From Lasiosphaeria ovina (lineage: Eukaryota > Ascomycota > Sordariomycetes > Sordariales > Lasiosphaeriaceae): 64,000 nt of DNA. The translations under genes were made by a program, and so were the position numbers. Numbering within the stretch: the stretch's first letter is position 1; every line of letters starts with the position of its first letter. The notes beneath the pieces were generated by a model, which had not been told where the DNA came from, made no database searches, and worked only from the letters and a program-made list of their open reading frames with translations. Positions 59,065-64,000 of the stretch are shown here, in pieces. The stretch is taken from NCBI GenBank assembly GCA_033439765.1, contig JAULSN010000004.1:4164001-4228000 (forward strand), in the 5' to 3' direction.

Positions 59065-60267
59065 GGACCAGGGGGGACACGATCACGGGCGAGAGGAAGG
59101 GCCAGGGGACGGGGACGTGGCCAGTGATATTTTCATGGCCTCAGAGCGAGATCCCCATGGAGCCGGGCCGGCTGGTTGGCTGATAGCCTACTAGTTTGAG
59201 CTGTACATGGGGAGGCACACGGTGGGCGGTTTGAATGGTACTGCGAGAACAAGTCTTGTCGTTTCCGCGGAATCTGGCCATCTTGGCCCTTTCTTTGGGA
59301 GGGGACCGGAGGGATGGTGCGTTTGGTTCTAACATATTATTATTCTTGTTGTATTTCACTGTACATACGATAGCCCCTTCTACGCGGTCATAAGCGGGGC
59401 AGAACCTACTAAATATAGAGGGCTCAATCGCGGCGCAGGCTATCCATTGATCTTGGGGATGGGGAATGGGGAATGGGGAATATGCAAGGGGGGTTGAGAG
59501 CGGCAGGCCATACTTGAAGGCATGAGGCGTCCTATGTATCTATCCAAAGCGTGAATAGCGAGGGGGAATGGGGAATGGGGAATATGCAAGGGGGGTTGAG
59601 AGCGGCAGGCCATACTTGAAGGCATGAGGCGTCCTATGTATCTATCCAAAGCGTGAATAGCGAGGGGGAAAACCCCCCGAGCAGACACGACCGTCCAATT
59701 CAGTCCTGGCCAAAGGGAAAAACAGAAGATCTCTCTAAATTATAGACAAACAAAATGAGTGAATATGAGTCCCAGTGCCAATGTAAGTGGTTCTGGATGT
59801 CCTGGATATATACCATGTCACTCTCCATCTTTCACACCAACCTAGACAGAATGCGAAAGTAAATCATCAAGGCCTGTGCGGGAGGGGGAAAATACACACT
59901 CTTTGTCTCACGGGAAACAACATCTATCACTGTTGGACCAGATCAGCACGACTGGAATCTGGTGATCTCTCTCCCGTTTAAAAGTCTAGTGAACAACATG
60001 TACAGATTTGTGCCCCCGACATTCTCTTTTTTTTGGGTTAGTTCGGAGGACTTTTGTTGTGGTGGTATTCTGCGATCCCTCCTCTACCTTACTACTACTG
60101 CCCTCTGTCCATCCGTCCCATCCATCGATCCACTCACTCGAATTACCCAGTTCCCTGAAACCCCAGCGAGCCATTAAAAGCCCAAGCCAGACGGTGCCCC
60201 AAGACTAGTTTTCTTCTGGTAAGCTGCTTGGCGGAGTGTGCGCTGTTCCATAAAACGGACGTGGTAT
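59065..60267. other. Convergent spacer with a 102-bp tandem duplication
   Basis: Lies between the 3' ends of the chromodomain gene and COX6. Apart from the duplication nothing is seen; the 82-codon minus ORF at 59440-59688 is two translations of the duplicated unit. Confidence 0.6.
59461..59671. repeat. 102-bp tandem duplication
   Basis: Two copies with a period of 102 bp (for example AATATGC at 59479 and 59581), practically identical. Each unit begins with GGGGAAT heptamers, which may have mediated the duplication. Confidence 0.92.
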
Positions 60268-61268
60268 TTAGTGCTTGGGCTCCTCGGGGTACAGATCCTC
60301 CACGAGCTCGATGCCAAACTCCTCGCGCAGCGGCTTCAGCTCGTCAAGGTACTCTTGGTACTGCTTCTTGTTCTGAGTCTTGGCCTTGATGCCTGTTGTT
60401 TTGGTTGCGACTTTGTTAGTTCACGGCTACATTTGACCAATTATATGAGGTCGAAGGGGGTGGCGGGGTCTTCTTTACCCTCGAAGATCCGGACGGCGGT
60501 AGGGAAGTCGTTGACTCTCCGTGCGGCCTTAAGAGCGGCGGCGATCACTTCAGGTGAGGGGACCAAGTCGTAGGCGAAAGCGTTGTTGAGGTTGCGCTAT
60601 TTTTTGTTCCAATCGTACGCGGTCAGCCCCCCGCGTCATTGTAATCCTGCCGTCACTTTGATACAGAGCTATCAAGCCGACATGCTCGTTGTTTCTTCTT
60701 TTCGGGGTGAAAAAAATTCACGGCGGATGAGAGGGCATTGCGAGTTCCAAAGCTTACCTGGAGCTCAAAGACATCCTGGACGCCGTCGAATTCCTTCTCG
60801 TACCTGCGCCAAGCAAACTGCGTGTTAGAGATCGATTCAGAGAGCAATAGAATGCCGTGCGTGGCTATCCGGCTAGCCGTTGAGGTCGGAAAGGGTGTAT
60901 GCTCTCCCCCCTAAACACGCCGCAGGATATGGTGGGTCCATGCCGCACCATATGAAGGAAGCTTTCCCAGCTCGCAAGGAGCTTGCCCATTGAAAACTTT
61001 TGCGCCCTTCCCAGCTTCCGTCGGTCATGTCTCTGCCGCTGTCAACTCACCGGGCCGAAAATTCCTCAAACGTCTCCTCCTTGTGCTCGGACCGCAAGCG
61101 GGTCGTTGTGCTGAAGCTGCTGGTGTTGGTAGAGACGGCCAGCAGGCTGGGGCCAACGAGGCCGACGCGGGCGGCCAGCGGCTGGGTCCGGGCGACGACA
61201 ACGGCGTTGGCGCGGAAGAAGGTGGTCGAGGGGCCGCGAACGGCGGCGCGCAGCAGAGAGGACGACAT
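60268..61268 (-). CDS. COX6: Cytochrome c oxidase subunit VI (mammalian Va)
   Basis: Four exons, 61268-61051, 60803-60758, 60596-60479 and 60392-60268, give 168 residues. Introns run GTGAGT..CGCAG, GTAAGC..ATAG, GTAAAG..ACAG; the second exon is only 46 bp. A long mitochondrial presequence (SSLLRAAVRGPSTTFFRANA) is followed by the family core: EEFSARYEKEFDGVQDVFEL, QRNLNNAFAYDLVPSPEVI, RRVNDFPTAVRIFEGIK, QYQEYLDELKPLREEFGIEL, VEDLYPEE. It is a matrix-side nuclear subunit of complex IV. Two CCAATCA boxes upstream fit control by the HAP complex. Confidence 0.96.
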
Positions 61269-61617
61269 TGGTTCGAAGGGGGTCGATGCGAGCGGCTAAC
61301 AGAGAAACAAAGAGAAAAATAAACACCCGAGCTACAACGGCGGATGGGGGTGGCAATTGACGGCAGAGCAGGGAGCTCGACAAGATAGGGCTGTCCTGAG
61401 AGGCAATTGAATTTGGATGCGTTGAAAGGATGGTGGTCGTCGACAGGGAACCTGGAAGTGGATGGAGCAATATTGCATCCGAATCGAATGATTCTCTTCG
61501 GCTATGTTCGTTCTTTCGCTTAGATGACTAGCCGCCTTGCATAAAACTGGTAGCACCGTTACAGTGGCCTCACTCAGCAGCTGTTCTGCTTCCCAAGCTC
61601 CGAAGCTATCCAAAGCA

Positions 61618-61622
61618 CCAAT
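61618..61622. promoter_or_regulatory. CCAAT box (proximal to COX6)
   Basis: CCAATCA begins here, 350 bp upstream of the COX6 ATG. CCAAT is the HAP/CBF core site, which acts in both orientations and is common before respiratory genes. Confidence 0.45.
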
Positions 61623-61667
61623 CAGTCGCCGCGCATTGTAAATCGCCCCACACTGCCTTTGGCTGCA

Positions 61668-61672
61668 CCAAT
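61668..61672. promoter_or_regulatory. CCAAT box (distal to COX6)
   Basis: A second CCAATCA, exactly 50 bp from the first and in the same orientation. Confidence 0.45.
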
Positions 61673-63460
61673 CACCACTTGCACGTTAAGCACATAACAC
61701 TGAAGTGTGGCTTGCGACTTCGAATATGTGGCTAAGTGCGGCTTCAGCCTTCACGATTGATCAATGGAGTAGGTAAATAAAGAGTCAGGTATGCACGGGG
61801 GACTCCATTCTGAACCCAAAGAGTATATCCGTACAAGATGTGAAACAGTGAGCAAGAGCTTCTTTCCTTCCCAAGCGGCGTGTGCATCTTATTCAGAGCC
61901 GTTAGCCGTTACAACGTTATTTTGGTCCGTGGCAAGATAAACTCTACCACTCCGTAATCAATTATTCGTTCAATTGTTTTGCCAATGCCATCCCCCGGTT
62001 CAATTGCAAGCAAGTGGATGTCGCGATCTTGAGTAATGGCAGTGATTCCTGCCCCCTTGCTGCACACACACGGCACAGGACATCCAAACTCGTCCAGCCA
62101 TTCTATCATTGTTTACCGGAAAGACTGAAATCGCCTACTGCGCGGATCCCCCCCGCATTTATGTCAGTCTCGACAAGAAGATTGTTTGTAACACGGGCTG
62201 CGGAGATATGGTATCTAGGTGTTCCATGTCTCGACCAATTGTTCTTATTCCTCCGAGAATCATCAACAGAGAAGCCGTCAAAGACACCTTTGGCAGTTTT
62301 GGCAGCTTGGATAGCTTGACAGCCGTGACAGTCTTGCAATTGGTGATCCGTGCTTCCTACGTGTTGGACCTTGGCATTTTCTTTAGCGCACCCATCTTAA
62401 CTTCCCATTAGTTTGTTTGACAGGTGAAAGCCGTCCAAGTTTGTATCAAGTTGCGGGGGACGGGCCTATTCCCGAAAGACAAGCCCGAACCAAAGCCGTA
62501 AGCCCGAACCAAAGCTGTCAGTTACACGTATACTATTCCGTACTCAGGTGGTTACACAAAACCGCCGGCGGGCTCGTCCCCAAGGCCCAGACGACGAGCG
62601 TATCCGCGGTCAAAAATGGAATACATACGCGCGACCTCCATAAGGAGATGCACAGTGGCAAAGAACCGGGTTGCTCGGGGCGCCAGACTCTTGGTGGGTT
62701 TGGGTCTGGTGGGCACTGGCGAGTGAGTCCCCTCTTCAATCCCAGATTCCAGAGCGAAATGCAATTGGGAACTTCCGAGGCCCGGTGCTCGGGGCGACTT
62801 TCACGAGCACCAGCAAGCAGCCTGATTGGCCATAAAACTTGCGCCGGGAAATGGGGTCGAAGGGGGAAGGGGGAAGGAGAAGTTCAACATAAATCACATG
62901 CAGGAACTTGAAATGAGGACCCAGTTCAATTGCCCCAGCGTAAGAGGCTAGCGGCTTCCCCTTTTGTCACGTCCAGTGCCTTTGAAATACTTGGCTTTCT
63001 GGCTTTCGGCCTCCCGAACCCATCGCCTTTGCGAACCTTCACTTTGGCGCCTTCTACTTCTCAAGGTCATATCTTAGCCCTCGGGTCCTTTGGGCGCTAC
63101 TTTAATTCTTCTTCTTCTTCTTCTCTTCTTGTCGCTCATTCTGACCTTGTTCCTCGCGCCCTTCGTTTCGGTGGGTGGCTGATTCATCGCCTTCCATCCC
63201 CGGTGCCGCGTTTCCCGGCTCGCGCGTGTCCCCGTGCAAAAAATCTTCCATTCCCGCTCCCTCGCGACGGACACACAGGTGCGCCTTCACTTCCCCCTCC
63301 CTCCCCGCGCCGCATTTTCTCCTCTTTGCCCCCTCAGGGACGGCGTCCGACTGATTGGTCTGCCAGCCTCTGGTCTTTTTGACCCTCGAGCGTCGAGCCG
63401 AACGCGCACGCGACACGCACAATCCCAATCGCAGCCGCAATTGCAATTGCAATTGCAACA

Positions 63461-64000
63461 ATGGCGACCTTGTCGCCTTCAAACCTGCTCGACCAGTACC
63501 CCCAGATTGGGGAGCTGGTCAGCAAGATTCCGATCCCTACCTTGGACCGCCCCTTTGGCATTCATCTATGGAGCCTCTTCAACAAGGTCTTTGAGCTCGT
63601 TGTTGGCTACCCGGCCGATGACTTCAGGTTCAAGCCCGGCCAGACGCCCATGTCCACGATGAAGGAGACGGGCATTTTTATCGTTGTATACTACGCCATC
63701 ATCTTTGGCGGCCGTGAAATCATGCGCAACCGCGAACCATTCAAGCTGCAGAAGCTGTTTCTCATTCACAACTTCTACTTGACTGCCATCAGCGCCATCC
63801 TGCTCGCCCTTTTCGTCGAAGAGCTGCTACCCACTGTGGTCCGCCACGGAATCTTCTATACAATCTGCGACAGGGAGGGCGGCTGGACCAAACCCCTGGT
63901 TGTTCTCTACTATGTGCGTCAAATCTGCCCGCTGTCGTCTGCGACTCCGTACATGTTGCTAATGCGCCCCTAGTTGAACTACCTGACCAAGTACCTCGAG
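63461..64000 (+). CDS. ELO family fatty acid elongase (Elo2/Fen1-like), 3' part beyond the window
   Basis: Exon 1 is 63461-63913 and exon 2 starts at 63974 after a GTGCGT..CCTAG intron; the gene runs off the right edge after 160 codons. ELO proteins catalyse the condensing step of fatty-acyl elongation in the ER, extending acyl-CoA with malonyl-CoA. Visible parts are TLDRPFGIHLWSLFNKVFEL, the first TM ETGIFIVVYYAIIFGGREIM, the family motif FKLQKLFLIHNFYLTAISAI (with the conserved KxxxxxHN), and EELLPTVVRHGIFYTICD. The catalytic HxxHH box lies beyond the window, so the group (Elo1, 2 or 3) is not decided; the long N-terminus with GRPFG-like DRPFGIHLW favours Elo2/3. The start is preceded by CAACA. 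Confidence 0.93.

Larger units (their letters stand above)
61269..63460. other. Divergent spacer between COX6 and the ELO gene
   Basis: A 2.2-kb region. The ends are the two promoters; the ELO leader is CT-rich with a (TTC)n tract near 63107-63126. Between 61909 and 62764 the minus strand has three short ORFs whose sequences look varied and protein-like, but I cannot join or name them. No gene is called. Confidence 0.5.

Noticed and set aside
59440..59688. 82-codon minus ORF with internal repeat
   Set aside because: It is just the 102-bp duplication translated twice.

Overview
This 64-kb window looks like a chromosome segment of a filamentous ascomycete, most likely a Sordariomycete; the order and genus cannot be fixed from the sequence alone. 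The reasons are short GT..AG introns (about 60-200 bp, one GC..AG candidate), GC-rich coding regions inside AT-richer spacers, a dispersed 5S rRNA gene of the Neurospora type, and proteins typical of filamentous fungi (DUF3433 and DUF2264 proteins, an RFX factor, an NB-ARC/TPR NLR relic). Most genes are core housekeeping genes, one per locus, with no operon logic.

Layout, left to right. 1-1721 (-): N-terminal part of the TRAPPII subunit Trs120. 2672-3871 (-): an SDR-fold protein that has lost its catalytic motifs. 3872-9491: gene-poor 5.6 kb holding a 245-bp MITE and, near its end, two TGACTCA sites. 9492-10901 (+): phosphoserine aminotransferase. 11720-11838 (+): 5S rRNA. 12937-15440 (+): DUF2264 protein, seven exons. 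17033-20018 (+): glycogenin, six exons. 21796-24445: a graveyard with an NB-ARC/TPR NLR pseudogene and two antiparallel relics (CmcJ/AsaB-like oxygenase and protein kinase). 24897-28739 (+): DUF3433 membrane protein. 29122-29199 (+): tRNA-Asn-like sequence.

29780-31345 (-): Mn-type CDF transporter. 32830-33938 (-): Yju3-type monoglyceride lipase ending in AKL. 35206-37856 (-): RFX transcription factor. 38916-38989 (-): tRNA-Val(AAC). 39534-40275 (+): Yop1. 41439-43433 (+): Mid1 calcium-channel subunit. 44242-44776 (-): small mitochondrial inner-membrane protein. 45422-45900 (+): Ysy6/RAMP4. 46969-48069 (-): SMAP-domain basic protein. 48679-49793 (-): SNRNP27-like tri-snRNP protein. 50784-53208 (-): acid sphingomyelinase-like phosphodiesterase. 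53358-53602: second MITE copy, inside the divergent promoter. 54271-59064 (+): chromodomain plus HDA2/3-like plus coiled-coil protein, a candidate CDP-2-type heterochromatin factor. 60268-61268 (-): cytochrome c oxidase subunit VI. 63461-64000 (+): start of an ELO fatty acid elongase.

The most interesting items are the SDR pseudoenzyme, the two-copy MITE family with one copy in the promoter of a likely heterochromatin gene, the chromodomain/HDA2-3 architecture, a possible peroxisomal signal on the monoglyceride lipase, and the pseudogene cluster. No clearly new multi-gene system was seen. Exon models were built by hand from splice consensus and protein continuity; no database search was run.
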